A DNA stretch of 41,049 nucleotides, from contig JANXML010000273.1 of assembly GCA_025354645.1 (NCBI GenBank), positions 1 through 41,049 of the forward strand, read 5' to 3'. Each line of letters starts with the position of its first letter. The stretch's first letter is position 1. Below, piece by piece: positions 1 to 8,508 of this stretch. The position numbers were made by a program, and so were the translations under genes. Below the pieces are notes generated by a model. That model ran no database searches and was not told where the DNA came from. It saw only the letters and a list, made by a program, of their open reading frames with translations. This DNA is from Arcicella sp. Lineage in GTDB: Bacteria > Bacteroidota > Bacteroidia > Cytophagales > Spirosomataceae.

Positions 1-1674
1 CATAATGATTTTATCCGCCAATTTTGCTGATGAAACACGGTGCGAAATAATGACCGAAGTTCGTCCTTTCATAATGCTTTGAAGGTTATTCAAAATTTGA
101 TTTTCCGTTTTTGTATCAACCGCCGACAAACAATCGTCCAAAATCAAAATTCTTGGTTCACGAGCAATGGCACGGGCAATGGAAAGACGTTGTTTTTGTC
201 CGCCCGAAAGTGTTACGCCACGTTCACCCAAAACGGTATCAAATCCTTCTGGAAAATCAATCACATTATCATACAAATCTGCATCTTTGGCGGCTTGAAT
301 AACTTGTTCTTCGGTCATTTTATCCGACCCAAATTTTACGTTATTTCTGATAGAATCCGAGAACAAGAAAACGTCTTGCGGAACATAACCAATCTGGGAA
401 CGTAAATTATTAACATTCAGATTCTTAATTGGTAATTTATCAATCTTTATTTCCCCTTCCGAAACATCATACATTCTACATAAAAGATTAGCAATCGTAC
501 TTTTTCCAGAACCCGTTGTTCCCAAAATAGCTACTGATTCGCCCGCTGAAACTTTCATTGAAAAATCTTTCAAGGCAACGATTCCAGAATCTGGATAGAC
601 GAAATGAACATTTTTAACTTCAATTTCTCCTTCGATTTCCTTATTAATATTCTGCTCTGAAACAATGTTGGTTTTTATATTCAAAAATTCATTAATTCGT
701 TGTTGAGAAGCCGCTGCCCGTTGAATTTGTGAGGCAGTCCAACCCAACGCAATCATGGGCCACGTGAGCATATACACATACATAATGAACTCCGTAATAC
801 TACCAGGAGTCAATCGCCCAGCCATTACTTCCATGCCACCAACATACACCACAATCACCGAACTCAAACCCGCCAAAACTGAAACCAAAGGCGAAAATAA
901 CGAATCAACCGTCACTAAATCCAACGATTTTTGACGGTAAATATTCGCTTGTTTTGTAAACGCAATTGTTGAAGGTTCTTCTTGAACGAATGATTTTAAA
1001 ACCCTAATTCCTGAAAATGCCTCTTGCGTAAAAGTGGAGATTTTAGATAAATTAGCTTGAATTTGCTCCGACTTTCGCATAATTATCGTATTCACAAAAT
1101 AAATACTAAACGACAAAAACGGCACGGGTAAAAGCACCCACAAAGTCAATTTTTGATTCACCGAAAGCATATACCAAATCACGAGAATGAAGACCGTAAT
1201 CAAGTTCAACCCATACATAATAGCAGGACCAACATACATCCGAACTTTATTGACATCTTCCGAAATTCGAGCCATCAAATCTCCCGTATTATTCTTTCGA
1301 TAAAAACTTAAAGGAAGCGTTTGGTAGTGATGATAAATTTCATTTTTCAAGTCAAATTCAATGTGGCGAGACATCACAATCAAAGTTTGACGTACTAAAA
1401 ACAGGAAAACGCCTTTCAATAAAGCCAAAACTAAAATCATAATTCCGTACATCAGAATCGAAAACGCAAAGAATTCATAAACGGAAGTTTGTAGTTTGAA
1501 ACCGTTAAAAAGAAAATATAAATCAATGGTTTCTTTGACTAAATCAAGGGCATAACGTACAATTTGGGCAGGCACAACACCAAATAAATTTGATACAGCC
1601 GTGAAAATTATACCTAAAATTAAGTACCATTTATATTTGAGGAAATATTTATTAAGATGTTTTAGGTATTTCAT
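1..1674 (-). CDS. ABC exporter, fused membrane and ATPase domains (3' end outside window)
   Basis: Reads on the minus strand from an ATG at 1674 (MKYLKHLNKYFLKYKWYL) and stays open to base 1, giving 558 codons; the last few dozen residues lie outside the window. The N-terminal 320 or so residues form a six-helix ABC-exporter membrane domain. The ATPase domain follows: Walker A GTTGSGKST near residue 385, signature LSGGQKQR near 488, Walker B ILILDD just after, and the switch histidine in ISHR near the window edge. This is the MsbA/multidrug half-transporter family (type IV ABC exporters), which export lipids, drugs or peptides as homo- or heterodimers. Substrate cannot be told from sequence. 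The gene diverges from nusB across about 130 bp. Family confidence is high, function open. Confidence 0.93.
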   Translation of the reverse strand, partial: MKYLKHLNKYFLKYKWYLILGIIFTAVSNLFGVVPAQIVRYALDLVKETIDLYFLFNGFKLQTSVYEFFAFSILMYGIMILVLALLKGVFLFLVRQTLIVMSRHIEFDLKNEIYHHYQTLPLSFYRKNNTGDLMARISEDVNKVRMYVGPAIMYGLNLITVFILVIWYMLSVNQKLTLWVLLPVPFLSFSIYFVNTIIMRKSEQIQANLSKISTFTQEAFSGIRVLKSFVQEEPSTIAFTKQANIYRQKSLDLVTVDSLFSPLVSVLAGLSSVIVVYVGGMEVMAGRLTPGSITEFIMYVYMLTWPMIALGWTASQIQRAAASQQRINEFLNIKTNIVSEQNINKEIEGEIEVKNVHFVYPDSGIVALKDFSMKVSAGESVAILGTTGSGKSTIANLLCRMYDVSEGEIKIDKLPIKNLNVNNLRSQIGYVPQDVFLFSDSIRNNVKFGSDKMTEEQVIQAAKDADLYDNVIDFPEGFDTVLGERGVTLSGGQKQRLSIARAIAREPRILILDDCLSAVDTKTENQILNNLQSIMKGRTSVIISHRVSSAKLADKIIM

Positions 1675-1754
1675 AAAAAGAAACTAATGAGACTACATTA
1701 TAAGTTTTACACAATAAAATTAACTATAATTCAGCATTTTTCTTAAAAAAATAC

Positions 1755-1762
1755 TAATTTTG
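1755..1762 (+). promoter_or_regulatory. -7 promoter box for nusB
   Basis: TAATTTTG matches the Bacteroidota -7 consensus TAnnTTTG exactly. A possible TTG start at 1760 lies inside this box, so translation must begin downstream, which supports the ATG at 1805. No good -33 TTG is visible at the usual distance. Confidence 0.6.
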
Positions 1763-1804
1763 CAGAAAATTAAAGCAAACAAAAAACGTTCTTTCATATA
1801 TACG

Positions 1805-2962
1805 ATGGTAAACAGACGACTTCTCCGAACTAAGGCTTTTCAGAACCTTTACGCCTTCCGCACAGCGGAACGTGCTGATTATCAACATTACAACGATATC
1901 ATTGCTGAATCATTCCTGCCAAATCTTGATTTAATGATTCCCAAAGAGGAACAAATCCTTAAATTAGACGCTCTTCGCAAACTTTCCGAGATACACTACG
2001 ATGAAGTTTTTCATAAAAAAGAAGCCAATGAAGACATTCCAGTGGAAGCTAAAACAGCTGCAAAAAAATCTCTTTTAATGTATCGTGATGCAGTGAAAAG
2101 AGACAAAAATAGAATTACAAATTCCATGATTTCGGAGGTAGAAAATATTTATGATGTTTATCTTAAAATGCTTCAATTGTTGCTTGAAATCACAGAAATA
2201 GCGGTGTGGGATGAACAACGTCGTTTGGTTGAGACAGATTTTAGAACTTCGAGGTTGGCTAAAAATTCAGTTTTGGTGGCTCTTAAAAATTTAAAATCAC
2301 TCGAAACAGAGTCAATCCGAAAAAATGTTAATTGGACAACTGACGATCAAAATTTTCTCCGCAAACTTTTCTTGGAAGCCATCTTACCTGATACCGAATT
2401 CCAATCATATCTTCGTATTACAGAACCAACTTTTGAGCAAGATTTGACGTTAGTAGTATATCTTGTTAAAACTTTTGTCTTGAAACATCATATAATTGCG
2501 GATTATTTTGAAGAAAAAGACTTAAATTGGGGTGAAAATAAGGAGGTTTTGAAAAGCATGATTGTCAAAACTTTCAAGATTTTAAGCGTTGAAGATTTAG
2601 CATTGCAACCTTTGGCAATGAATTGGGAAGACGATAAAGTTTATTTCGTTGACCTTTTTAACTACGTGTTAGATAATGATGAATCCTACGAAAAACTAAT
2701 CACCGACCAAACGCAAAATTGGGATGGTGACCGTTTAGCAATGACTGATTTATTGATTTTGAAATTGGGTTTAGCCGAGATGATTAATTTTCCAAGCATT
2801 CCGACAAAAGTTTCGATTAATGAATACATTGAATTAGCAAAGAATTATTCTACTCCCAAATCTGGACAATTTATCAATGGTCTTCTTGATGTACTTTCAC
2901 AGAAACTACAAAAAGAAGGCATTATCAGAAAGTCTGGACGTGGATTGATTGATAATAAATAG
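1805..2962 (+). CDS. nusB: Transcription antitermination factor NusB
   Basis: Product of 385 residues starting MVNRRLLRTKAFQNLYAF, the usual N-terminus of Bacteroidota NusB, which is much longer than the roughly 140-residue E. coli protein because of inserted helical sequence. The conserved C-terminal NusB fold is visible from about residue 300: DRLAMTDLLILKLGLAEM followed by a P-T-K-V-S-I-N-E-Y-I-E-L-A-K stretch. NusB with NusE (S10) binds boxA in rRNA leaders and prevents premature termination. A longer frame from TTG 1760 is rejected because that codon overlaps the -7 box. It leads a cluster with ytxH-like, DUF1573 and yajC genes, an order found in other Bacteroidota. Confidence 0.93.
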   Translation: MVNRRLLRTKAFQNLYAFRTAERADYQHYNDIIAESFLPNLDLMIPKEEQILKLDALRKLSEIHYDEVFHKKEANEDIPVEAKTAAKKSLLMYRDAVKRDKNRITNSMISEVENIYDVYLKMLQLLLEITEIAVWDEQRRLVETDFRTSRLAKNSVLVALKNLKSLETESIRKNVNWTTDDQNFLRKLFLEAILPDTEFQSYLRITEPTFEQDLTLVVYLVKTFVLKHHIIADYFEEKDLNWGENKEVLKSMIVKTFKILSVEDLALQPLAMNWEDDKVYFVDLFNYVLDNDESYEKLITDQTQNWDGDRLAMTDLLILKLGLAEMINFPSIPTKVSINEYIELAKNYSTPKSGQFINGLLDVLSQKLQKEGIIRKSGRGLIDNK

Positions 2963-3024
2963 AAGGCAGTTAGCAAAAAGTGCCTTTCAAAAAAATCAAG
3001 TTCCTTATAACGTATTTCAATAAT

Positions 3025-3083
3025 GAGTAACTGTTTACTGGTAACTAATTACTGATAACTGTTTACTGATAACTAATAACTAA
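3025..3083. repeat. Degenerate 7-bp repeat tract (GATAACT-like)
   Basis: The space between nusB and the ytxH-like gene is filled with variants of actgataact and gtttactggtaact. They are degenerate relatives of the clean GATAACT array at 13780-13842 and run up to the next ATG. I see no terminator with a T-run here, so read-through from nusB is possible. Confidence 0.7.
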
Positions 3084-3084
3084 A

Positions 3085-3384
3085 ATGAACAAGTCATCAA
3101 AAACATTCTGGGCATTTATGACTGGTGCAGCCGTTGGTGCTGTATTGGGAATTTTATATGCTCCCGACAAAGGCGAAAACACTCGTAACAAACTGTTTTA
3201 TCAACTCCAAAAATATCGTGACCAATTAGAAGGTTTAGTTTCTGATTTAATTGAAGGAAAGGAAATTCCTGAAACAATGGCGAAATCGGAAGGCAAAAAA
3301 GTGGTAAACGAAGCTCGTGAAAAAGCTGAACGCCTCTTAGAAGACGTTGAAACCATGATGAGCCAAATCAAAGCAAAATCGTAG
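3085..3384 (+). CDS. YtxH-like small membrane protein
   Basis: Product of 99 residues. Residues 8-26 form a glycine/alanine-rich membrane segment (FWAFMTGAAVGAVLGILYAP) directly followed by the PDKGENTR turn typical of YtxH (gas-vesicle GvpP-like) proteins. The remainder is a charged, probably coiled-coil helix (residues 35-99) rich in K and E. YtxH proteins are general-stress-associated inner-membrane proteins of unknown biochemical role. It lies 122 bp after nusB with only repeats between, so it may be co-transcribed. The match is by overall architecture. Confidence 0.8.
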   Translation: MNKSSKTFWAFMTGAAVGAVLGILYAPDKGENTRNKLFYQLQKYRDQLEGLVSDLIEGKEIPETMAKSEGKKVVNEAREKAERLLEDVETMMSQIKAKS

Positions 3385-3388
3385 ATTC

Positions 3389-3445
3389 GATGCGACCGAC
3401 GCTTCGGTTTGGTTTTCAATGTTAGATGTGACCGATGCTTCGGTT
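3389..3445. repeat. Pair of 21-bp direct repeats (gaccgacgcttcggtt)
   Basis: Two near-identical 21-mers occur at 3389-3409 and 3425-3445, differing at two positions, with a 36-bp period. Each ends in gcttcggtt. They sit between the ytxH-like gene and the DUF1573 gene. The role is unknown. Confidence 0.75.
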
Positions 3446-3505
3446 CATTATAAACAGAAATTTTTTCTAACATCGAATATCGAAAAACAAACAACGATAA
3501 AATCC

Positions 3506-3949
3506 ATGAAAAAATTAGTAATATTAACCTTTGTACTTTCAGTATTAATAGGTTGTGAAAACAAGCAACGCACTGATAATCAAACTATTGAAGACAGTCA
3601 AAAGGCTCTTCAACCTACGGCAGATAAGTTTCCTGTCATGGAAATTGATTCATCCCAAGTAGATTTAGGAACTATTTCACAGGGTGATACCATCATGCAC
3701 GTTTACAATTTTAAAAATACGGGTAACATGCCTTTGGTGTTAAGTAATGTGAGTGCCTCGTGTGGTTGCACAACACCTTCATATTCAAAAGATCCTGTTG
3801 CCCCAGGCGAAAAGGGATTTATTACTGTGAAATTTAATAGCAAAGGAAAAGAAGGTAAATTGAATAAAACCGTTACGGCGTATGCCAATACAAAACCAGC
3901 GGAAAATATAGTTTCCTTTAAAATTGAGGTATTAACACTGAAAAAATAA
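3506..3949 (+). CDS. DUF1573 lipoprotein
   Basis: Product of 147 residues. The ATG at 3506 opens a lipoprotein signal peptide, MKKLVILTFVLSVLIGC, with Cys17 as the acylation site. The frame extends upstream to 3419 but that part is repeat-derived and would bury the signal peptide. Residues 45-147 form a DUF1573 immunoglobulin-like domain: VDLGTISQGD, HVYNFKNTGNMPLVL, then the hallmark SASCGCTTPSYS, and G-x-x-x-F-I-T-V-K-F. DUF1573 proteins are abundant in Bacteroidota; they resemble ASH/MSP-type beta-sandwiches and their function is mostly unknown. The gene precedes yajC, a common Bacteroidota neighbourhood. Confidence 0.9.
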   Translation: MKKLVILTFVLSVLIGCENKQRTDNQTIEDSQKALQPTADKFPVMEIDSSQVDLGTISQGDTIMHVYNFKNTGNMPLVLSNVSASCGCTTPSYSKDPVAPGEKGFITVKFNSKGKEGKLNKTVTAYANTKPAENIVSFKIEVLTLKK

Positions 3950-4041
3950 TTTGAGTATTTGAACATTCGTTAATTTGATACTTTATTCAAAGCTGCGACT
4001 TTTCACATTTTCAAATTAACCAATTATCAAATACTCAAATT
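3948..4041. repeat. Inverted repeat between DUF1573 gene and yajC
   Basis: AATTTGAGTATTTGA at 3948-3962 pairs perfectly with TCAAATACTCAAATT at 4027-4041. A second block, GTTAATTTGA, pairs at the same inner offset on both sides, so each arm is about 31 nt with a loop near 3979-4010. The left arm starts at the DUF1573 stop codon. It has no T-run, so it is not a classical terminator. It belongs to the AATTTGA-rich repeats also seen at 34700-34803. Confidence 0.75.
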
Positions 4042-4049
4042 AAAAAATT

Positions 4050-4361
4050 ATGTACAATAGTATTTTATTACAAGGAATGGGTGGAGGCGGAGCTTCTTCA
4101 TTATTTTTAATCGGCGGAATGTTCGTGATCATGTATTTTTTCATGATTCGTCCACAACAGAAAAAAGCGAAAGACCAACAAGCCTACGTTGATGCGTTGA
4201 AGGCTGGCGATAAAGTAATCACCATCGGCGGTTTGCACGGAACGGTTTCATCGGTTCGTGACAAAACGGTTGTGTTGGAAGTAGATTCAAGCAAAGGCAT
4301 TAAAATGGTTTTCTTGAAAACAGCTATTTCAAAAGATTCTTCGGCTCAAATTGGAGAATAA
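4050..4361 (+). CDS. yajC: Preprotein translocase accessory subunit YajC
   Basis: Product of 103 residues. A single membrane helix (residues 16-33) is followed by the YajC signature FMIRPQQKKAKDQ, then a small basic/beta domain (GDKVITIGGLHGTVSSV, DKTVVLEV). YajC associates with SecDF in the inner membrane and assists Sec-dependent export. Length and motif fit the family. It ends the nusB-ytxH-DUF1573-yajC run and is followed by a strong hairpin. The YbbR and coaE genes that often follow in Bacteroidota are absent. Confidence 0.95.
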   Translation: MYNSILLQGMGGGGASSLFLIGGMFVIMYFFMIRPQQKKAKDQQAYVDALKAGDKVITIGGLHGTVSSVRDKTVVLEVDSSKGIKMVFLKTAISKDSSAQIGE

Positions 4362-4382
4362 TTTAGTAGAAATATTAACTGC

Positions 4383-4425
4383 AAAGACGGAAAGTTGTAA
4401 TAAAATGATGACTTTCCGTCTTTTT
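4383..4425. terminator. Rho-independent terminator after yajC
   Basis: AAAGACGGAAAGT (4383-4395) pairs perfectly with ACTTTCCGTCTTT (4411-4423), followed by a T-run. It lies between convergent genes and has A-rich flanks on the other side, so it can also serve the minus-strand kinase gene ending at 4442. Confidence 0.9.
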
Positions 4426-4441
4426 GTTTAATTAAAAAATC

Positions 4442-5368
4442 TTACAAATACAAAATACTTTTATCCACTGTTGCTGGCAAAGGTCCTTTCGTAATTAATT
4501 TTAAAGCCGCTAAATTTCCTCCTGCATTGGCACAAATTTCTATAGACTTTCCTTCTGAAAAAGCCGTTAAGAAACCCGCCCAAAACGCATCTCCTGCACC
4601 TGTTGCATCAATAACATCAAGGGGTTTTACGCCCAAATTAATTTGTTTAGAGCCTTTTTCGTAAGAAATCGTTGAACCTTCTCCGCCTTTGGTGAAGCAC
4701 ACTAAATCCGCCCCCATCGCATGAAAATCTTTAATAACTTGCTCTTCTGAAACTTTGTAGCCATAAATTCTTTCAGCATCATCTTCACTCAGTTTTACTA
4801 ATCCATCGTGGGAACAATAGGCTGAAATAGTTTCCCAGGCTTGCTTTCTATCAGCCCAAATCTGTGTAGCATAATTGGCATCTAAACTCACCCTACAGCC
4901 CAAATTATTGGCTCTTTTTGCCGCATCGACAATGGCAGATTGGGCGGGTTCTTGACTCAAGGCAAAGCAAGTGGTATGAAAAATGGTTGATTCTGTTAAT
5001 AAATTATCAGGAATATGAGAAGATTGAATCATGCGGTCTGCTGTCCTGTAAGCAATAAAATCGGGTGTTCCTTTTGTTCTGGATACAATAACGGTGCTTG
5101 TTGGTTGAAGTTCATCGGTGGCAATATGGCTAATATCAATTCCTGTTTTGGCAACTTCATTTTTCAAAAAAATTCCCAAATTATCATTCCCAACGCAAGA
5201 AACAAGAGCGGTACTCATGCCCAAACGAGCCATATTTGCTGCCATATTTGCTGGACTTCCTCCTTGAAAACGCTCAAAAACGGAAGTTTCTAAAATACTT
5301 TCTTGAATTTCCGTTCCAATAATGTCAACTAATAATTCTCCCACTGAAAGGAGTGCATATTTTCTCAT
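4442..5368 (-). CDS. PfkB-family carbohydrate kinase, fructokinase-like
   Basis: Product of 308 residues with the full ribokinase/PfkB fold. The N-terminal substrate motif FQGGSPANMAANMARLG is at residues 34-50. The C-terminal signature DATGAGDAFWAGF is at 254-266, with Asp260 as catalytic base and GAGD as anion hole. The family phosphorylates sugars such as fructose, ribose or 2-keto-3-deoxygluconate with ATP in the cytoplasm; fructokinase is the closest general look-alike but the sugar is not provable. Transcription is convergent with yajC and divergent from the dipeptidase gene. Confidence 0.88.
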   Translation of the reverse strand: MRKYALLSVGELLVDIIGTEIQESILETSVFERFQGGSPANMAANMARLGMSTALVSCVGNDNLGIFLKNEVAKTGIDISHIATDELQPTSTVIVSRTKGTPDFIAYRTADRMIQSSHIPDNLLTESTIFHTTCFALSQEPAQSAIVDAAKRANNLGCRVSLDANYATQIWADRKQAWETISAYCSHDGLVKLSEDDAERIYGYKVSEEQVIKDFHAMGADLVCFTKGGEGSTISYEKGSKQINLGVKPLDVIDATGAGDAFWAGFLTAFSEGKSIEICANAGGNLAALKLITKGPLPATVDKSILYL

Positions 5369-5464
5369 CTATAAAAATGGTTTTATTTAGTCTCGCAAAT
5401 TACCGATAAATTCCTTAAATTGAACAGACATTTACCAACCATTCAGAATAACAATTTATCAAAC

Positions 5465-6709
5465 ATGAAAAATCAACTAAAATTACTCTTCATCCTCCTT
5501 TTATTGACATATTCACAAGGCTTTTCATCCTCAAGACCTAAGCCTCAGAAAGCCAGAATCTCGGATGAAACGCTCCGTAAAAAAGCCGATGAATTAGCTC
5601 ACAAATTTATCATTGTGGATGGACACGTTGATTTGCCTTATCGCTTGAATGGAAAAATGGAAGACGTTTCTGTGCAAACCAAAGGGGGAGATTTTGATTA
5701 TGTTCGAGCAAAAAAAGGTGGACTTTCTGCCCCTTTTATGTCAATTTATGTACCCGCAAATTTGCAACAAAAGAAAGGTTTTTCAAAGGCTTTGGCAGAT
5801 TCATTGATTGATTTAGTAGAGAATTTAACGAAGCAACATCCTGATAAATTTGCCTTAGCAAAAAGTCCGCAAGATGTTGAAAAGAACTTTAAAAAAGGAT
5901 TAATTTCTTTTCCAATGGGTATGGAAAACGGCTCGCCCGTGGAAAGTAATTTAGCGAATTTGAAGCATTTTTATGACCGAGGAATCCGCTACATTACGCT
6001 GTGTCATGGCGAAGATAACTTCATTTGCGACACTTCTTATGATACCACAAATACATGGAGAGGGTTAAGCCCGATTGGCAGACAAGTGGTCAGAGAAATG
6101 AATCGTTTGGGAATAATGTTGGACTGTTCGCATATTTCGGATGAGACATTTGCTCAGGTGGTTGCTTTATCAAAATCACCTGTAATTGCCTCTCATTCGT
6201 CTTGTCGCAAGTTTACGCCTGGATTTATTCGTAATGCTTCTGACGATTTGATTATAAAAATGGCAAAAAAAGGTGGCGTAATTATGATAAATTATGCGTC
6301 CTCTTTTTTGGATTCTGCCATTAATAAATCCTCAGAAATCAAGCGTTTGCATCTTCGTGCATGGCAAAAAGAACATAATTTAACGCCTAATTCTCCTCAA
6401 GCTCGAGCGTATGAAGAAGAATATACAAAAGTTCATCCAACCGCTTTTTCAACAGTTGAAAAAGTGGCTGACCACATCGACCACGTGAAGAAAATTGCAG
6501 GTATAAATCACGTAGGTTTAGGCTCAGATTTTGATGGAGTTGGTCCAACTTTACCCGAAGGTTTAAAAGATTGTTCGCAAATTCCAAATTTGATTTTTGT
6601 ATTATTGAAAAGAGGATATACTGAGGAGGAAATTGAGAAAATTTGTAATAAAAATGTGTTTAGGGTTTGGAATAAAGTAGCAGAAGTGGCTAAAAATTTT
6701 AATCAGTAG
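5465..6709 (+). CDS. Secreted membrane dipeptidase, peptidase family M19
   Basis: Product of 414 residues from ATG 5465, chosen because it opens a clear signal peptide (MKNQLKLLFILLLLTYSQG); an upstream TTG at 5420 would bury it. The M19 dinuclear zinc site is complete: His54 and Asp56 in DGHVDLPYR, the bridging Glu154 in GMENGSP, His223 in LDCSHIS, His244 in ASHSSCRKF, and Asp355 in GLGSDFDGVG. Family members hydrolyse dipeptides, some with D-residues, in the periplasm. The gene is 43 bp upstream of a Tat-like oxidoreductase and may be transcribed with it. Confidence 0.93.
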   Translation: MKNQLKLLFILLLLTYSQGFSSSRPKPQKARISDETLRKKADELAHKFIIVDGHVDLPYRLNGKMEDVSVQTKGGDFDYVRAKKGGLSAPFMSIYVPANLQQKKGFSKALADSLIDLVENLTKQHPDKFALAKSPQDVEKNFKKGLISFPMGMENGSPVESNLANLKHFYDRGIRYITLCHGEDNFICDTSYDTTNTWRGLSPIGRQVVREMNRLGIMLDCSHISDETFAQVVALSKSPVIASHSSCRKFTPGFIRNASDDLIIKMAKKGGVIMINYASSFLDSAINKSSEIKRLHLRAWQKEHNLTPNSPQARAYEEEYTKVHPTAFSTVEKVADHIDHVKKIAGINHVGLGSDFDGVGPTLPEGLKDCSQIPNLIFVLLKRGYTEEEIEKICNKNVFRVWNKVAEVAKNFNQ

Positions 6710-6751
6710 TTTTTCCCTAAAATCACCTTTTAAAATAAAAAAACATTCACC

Positions 6752-8068
6752 ATGAATAACAGAAGGAATTTTCTTAAAAATACAGCCTTAGTGTCTGCAG
6801 GGGCATTTTTACCCTTAGAAATAATTGCCAGTTTGCGAACAAGCGTAGGAGCGAACGATAAAATAAACATGGGTGTAATTGGTTGCAAAGGTCAAGGGTG
6901 GAATAATCTTACTGCCTTTTTAAAAATCAGCGAAATCAATTGCTTAGCTCTGTGCGATATTGACGATTCTATCATCAATCAACGCAAAACCGACTTGGCA
7001 AAAGCGGGTATTGGCAACCCAATTATCTACAAAGATTACCGCAAAATGCTCGAAAATAAAGACATTGATTTCGTAATTGTTGCCACACCCGACCATTGGC
7101 ATTGCCTGCAACTAACCGATGCGTTGTCGGCGGGCAAAAATGTATTTTGCGAAAAACCCGTTGCTAATTCAATAGGAGAGGCTCGGATTATGGAAAATGC
7201 CGTAAAAAAATCGGGTAAGGTAGTGCAAATAGTTCAATGGCAACGTTCGATGAAACATTTTCAAGATGCAGTTGCGTTCGTTCAATCGGGTAAATTGGGC
7301 GATATTCTCACCACTAAAACGTGGATGTATCGAGGTAACTCATCGCCACTTCCTATCATTCCAAATTCGCCAATTCCAGCAGGAGTTGATTATAAAATGT
7401 GGCTTGGTCCCGCCCAAATGCGAGAATTTAACGTAAATCGCTTCCATTACGAGTTTCGTTGGTTTTGGGATTATGCGGGTGGACTCATGACGGATTGGGG
7501 CGTACATCTAATTGACATCGTGTTGTGGGCAACGGGCGTTGATACGCCAAAATCTATCATGGCATCAGGATCAAAAATTGCTTTCCCAGACGATGCCCGT
7601 GAAACCCCCGATTATCTGAACGTGATTTATGATTATGGAAAATTCACGATGTCTTGGGAGAACATTATGGGCATCACGGGCGGATTATACGGACGACAAC
7701 ACGGTGTTGCTTTTATTTGCAAAAACGGAACATTAGTCGTCAATCGACAAGGTTGGGAAGTGATTCCAGAGAAAGTAAACGGCAAAGATTTAATGGAAGC
7801 CGTACCGCTAATAAAAGCATCCGATAATGGCTTGGATAATCATACTAAAAACTTTGTAAGTGTACTGAAAAGCAAGGACTTAACGAAATTGAATTGTCCA
7901 ATTGAAGCGGGCGTGAAAGTGGCGATAAATTCACACATGGGTAATGTTGCGTATCGAGTAGGGGAGAAGATTTATTTTGATGAAATAAGCGATAAGTTTA
8001 CCAGTAAAAAGGCTAATAAGTTAATTATTCCTGATTATAAAAATGGCTGGAAAATGCCAGTGGTTTAG
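6752..8068 (+). CDS. Secreted Gfo/Idh/MocA-family oxidoreductase
   Basis: Product of 438 residues beginning MNNRRNFLKNTALVSAGAF, a Tat-type signal (twin Arg then hydrophobic stretch). The nucleotide-binding loop GVIGCKGQGW is at 41-50, a slightly altered GxGxxG. The family catalytic motif CEKPVANS is at 133-140 (Lys135). DHWH (114-117) and the WDYAGGLMTDWGVHLID region match secreted Bacteroidota and Planctomycete members. These use NAD(P) to oxidise or rearrange sugars and glycosides; Tat export fits folding with a bound cofactor. The substrate is unknown. It follows the M19 peptidase gene and ends at a perfect terminator. Confidence 0.9.
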   Translation: MNNRRNFLKNTALVSAGAFLPLEIIASLRTSVGANDKINMGVIGCKGQGWNNLTAFLKISEINCLALCDIDDSIINQRKTDLAKAGIGNPIIYKDYRKMLENKDIDFVIVATPDHWHCLQLTDALSAGKNVFCEKPVANSIGEARIMENAVKKSGKVVQIVQWQRSMKHFQDAVAFVQSGKLGDILTTKTWMYRGNSSPLPIIPNSPIPAGVDYKMWLGPAQMREFNVNRFHYEFRWFWDYAGGLMTDWGVHLIDIVLWATGVDTPKSIMASGSKIAFPDDARETPDYLNVIYDYGKFTMSWENIMGITGGLYGRQHGVAFICKNGTLVVNRQGWEVIPEKVNGKDLMEAVPLIKASDNGLDNHTKNFVSVLKSKDLTKLNCPIEAGVKVAINSHMGNVAYRVGEKIYFDEISDKFTSKKANKLIIPDYKNGWKMPVV

Positions 8069-8120
8069 TAATTAAATACTGATTGATTTGTCATTGGCTA
8101 TCTGATTTTTTTCTCTTAAA

Positions 8121-8162
8121 ATTAAAAATGCGTTCAAAATTGATTTTGAACGCATTTTTAAT
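8121..8162. terminator. Bidirectional terminator
   Basis: ATTAAAAATGCGTTCAAAAT (8121-8140) is perfectly complementary to 8143-8162: 20-bp arms with a 2-nt spacer. A and T runs at both feet allow termination in both directions between the convergent oxidoreductase and rpoZ genes. Confidence 0.92.
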
Positions 8163-8181
8163 TTATATTATCAACCAATCA

Positions 8182-8499
8182 CTAATCTTCCTTCTCGTCA
8201 CTTGGTAATGTATAAGTGAATTTATTTTCGATGAATTCATCAATTGCTAATGACGTTGGCTTTGGCAAACGCTCATAAAATTTTGAAATTTCGATTTGCT
8301 CACGATTTTCAAAAATCTCTTCTAAATTATCCACCGAAGAAGCAAAATCAGATAATTTGTTGTTCAATTCTTCTTTTGATTTCAAAGCAATTTGTCTCGC
8401 TCTTTTTGAAATAATTGCTACTGCTTCGTATGTATTGCCCCCAGCGATATCCGCTAATTCAGCTACGTTTCTGGTAATGATTGATGGATTTGTTGCCAT
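8182..8499 (-). CDS. rpoZ: RNA polymerase omega subunit, Bacteroidota type
   Basis: Product of 105 residues starting MATNPSIITRNVAELADIAGGNTYEA. The AxxAGGNxYEAVAIISKRARQI stretch (residues 14-39) corresponds to the omega core, where E. coli has RFxLVLVAARRARQ; the KRARQIA helix contacts the beta' subunit. Omega helps assemble and stabilise RNA polymerase. The gene begins 9 bp after bamD on the same strand, the conserved Bacteroidota order bamD-rpoZ. Usually coaBC follows; here a terminator follows instead. Confidence 0.9.
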   Translation of the reverse strand: MATNPSIITRNVAELADIAGGNTYEAVAIISKRARQIALKSKEELNNKLSDFASSVDNLEEIFENREQIEISKFYERLPKPTSLAIDEFIENKFTYTLPSDEKED

Positions 8500-8508
8500 T
8501 TTGTTTTT

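Noticed and set aside
2962-2988. Hairpin AAGGCA/TGCCTT after nusB as a terminator
   Set aside because: The stem is only 6 bp and is followed by As, not Ts, on the plus strand; not convincing.
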